In this document: positions 62,310 through 64,000 of the stretch, one piece after another
How the letters are laid out: each line of letters begins with the position of its first letter
How positions within the stretch are numbered: position 1 is the stretch's first letter
Origin: Pseudideonella sakaiensis
Lineage (GTDB): Bacteria > Pseudomonadota > Gammaproteobacteria > Burkholderiales > Burkholderiaceae_C
Assembly: GCF_001293525.1 (NCBI RefSeq)
Contig: NZ_BBYR01000012.1
Location: 46,796-110,795 of the forward strand
Reading direction: 5' to 3'
DNA length: 64,000 bases
The notes under the pieces: generated by a model
Seen by the model: only the letters and a program-made list of their open reading frames with translations
Database searches by the model: none
Told to the model about the DNA's origin: nothing
Made by a program: the position numbers and the translations under genes

Positions 62310-62918
62310 GTGAATCCCCTGGCCTGTACGCTGCTGGCTGACGGTTCGTCCGACCGGGTGCTGCTGCCTGTGTTGACCTGGTTGTTGAACCAGCATTGCG
62401 ACAGGCCTCATTCGATCGAGGTCGCACCGATCTTTCAAGGCTCGCTCGAGGATCGGATGCGTCGAGCGCTCGACGACTACCCCTGCGACATCCTGTTCAT
62501 TCACCGCGATGCAGAAGCGGCTGATCCGAAGGACAGAGAGCGAGAGATTCGGGGCGCGTCGGACGCGTGCAGGCCCTCTGCCTCGGTGGTGACGATCATC
62601 CCCGTTCGCATGACGGAAGCTTGGCTCCTGTTCGATGAGCGCGCCATCCGCGTCGCAGCGGGCAATCCGCGCGGAGCCGTTGAGCTTGACCTGCCACCTC
62701 CCAGTCGGCTCGAGCGCTTGTCGGACCCCAAGACCGTCCTGTTCGACGTGCTTCGGCGGGCATCGGAGCTCCCACCGCAGCGGCTCCGGCGATTTCAGCC
62801 GGAGAGCCGTCGCCACCGCATCATGGAGCTGGTCACGGAAGGCAATTTCGCGCCACTGAGGCAGCTGGAAGCCTTCTGTCGACTGGAGTCGCAGGTCGAG
62901 ACGCTGTTCGCGTCATGA
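62310..62918 (+). CDS. TOPRIM/DUF4276-like protein paired with the AAA ATPase
   Basis: 202 residues from GTG 62310. The N-terminus LLADGSSDRVLLPVLTWLL resembles the first TOPRIM strand and acidic loop (Asp in place of the usual Glu), and ILFIHRDAEAAD (62-73) resembles the second acidic DxD-type element. A later EAWLLFDERAIRVAAGNP block is typical of DUF4276-like proteins. Such proteins act as metal-dependent nucleases or effector subunits next to OLD-like ATPases. With the ATPase it may form a phage-defence pair; activity is not shown. Same low GC as its partner; convergent with the response regulator 10 bases away. Confidence 0.65.
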   Translation: MNPLACTLLADGSSDRVLLPVLTWLLNQHCDRPHSIEVAPIFQGSLEDRMRRALDDYPCDILFIHRDAEAADPKDREREIRGASDACRPSASVVTIIPVRMTEAWLLFDERAIRVAAGNPRGAVELDLPPPSRLERLSDPKTVLFDVLRRASELPPQRLRRFQPESRRHRIMELVTEGNFAPLRQLEAFCRLESQVETLFAS

Positions 62919-62928
62919 CGCCAACCCG

Positions 62929-63954
<1,026 letters not shown>

Positions 63955-63979
63955 GCCGCGATTGTCCGGGCTGGCCGGC

Positions 63980-64000
63980 TCAGAAGCTGTGAATGAACCC
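63980..64000 (-). CDS. C-terminal end of a gene cut by the window edge
   Basis: Only six codons and a stop are visible on the minus strand, GFIHSF then stop. A terminal phenylalanine with alternating hydrophobics is the pattern of outer-membrane beta-barrel C-termini, so a porin is possible. A sensor kinase for the neighbouring regulator is equally plausible by context. No firm call can be made. Confidence 0.25.
   Translation of the reverse strand, partial: GFIHSF

Overview
The window reads as chromosome of a very GC-rich betaproteobacterium, most likely Burkholderiales of the Rubrivivax/Leptothrix/Ideonella type. This is inferred from gene content, from the urtABCDE operon with a LuxR-type response regulator beside it, and from a Burkholderiales-style intergenic repeat. 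It is not based on a marker gene. No rRNA, tRNA, CRISPR array or complete insertion sequence was recognised. Almost all space is protein-coding, and many neighbouring genes overlap by 4 bases (ATGA).

Layout. 1-1068: the end of a LysR regulator and a less GC-rich spacer, probably the edge of acquired DNA. 1069-12433: housekeeping and envelope genes (dacB, trmB, uppP), then a TetR-controlled RND efflux operon ending in a TolC-type gene. 12599-26600: a nitrogen-scavenging cluster, all on the plus strand. It holds allophanate hydrolase (atzF), a NitT/TauT-type importer, atzG-atzE-atzH, a GntR regulator, a BMP-type importer, biuret hydrolase (biuH) and a second cysteine hydrolase that may be a triuret hydrolase. 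26653-29123: small genes of unknown role. 29226-39596: a histidine utilisation locus (hutC-dioxygenase-hutD-hutI-hutG-hutF against hutU-hutH), with two HutC-type operators between the arms. 39716-42357: a second NitT/TauT importer. 43198-47398: aldehyde dehydrogenase plus DUF779, divergent from an AcoR-type sigma-54 activator. 47474-52526: a molybdate locus (ModE-like, modB, modC, modA) interleaved with a DUF2325 gene and a small molybdopterin-binding gene. 54567-63954: the urea importer urtABCDE and a response regulator, separated by a less GC-rich ATPase/TOPRIM-like gene pair that may be a defence cassette.

How the genes fit together. The dominant theme is recovery of nitrogen from poor sources: triuret/biuret/allophanate, histidine and urea. 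Sigma-54 (-24/-12) promoters can be read in front of atzF, the BMP transporter and the hut-side NitT transporter, as expected for nitrogen-limitation control. A fourth lies in front of the aldehyde dehydrogenase, next to its own activator. A 13-base box is shared by the atzF and BMP promoters and is probably the target of the GntR protein encoded between them. Three related 24-base boxes in the molybdate locus define a small predicted ModE regulon. All functions are inferred from reading the sequence; no database search was run.
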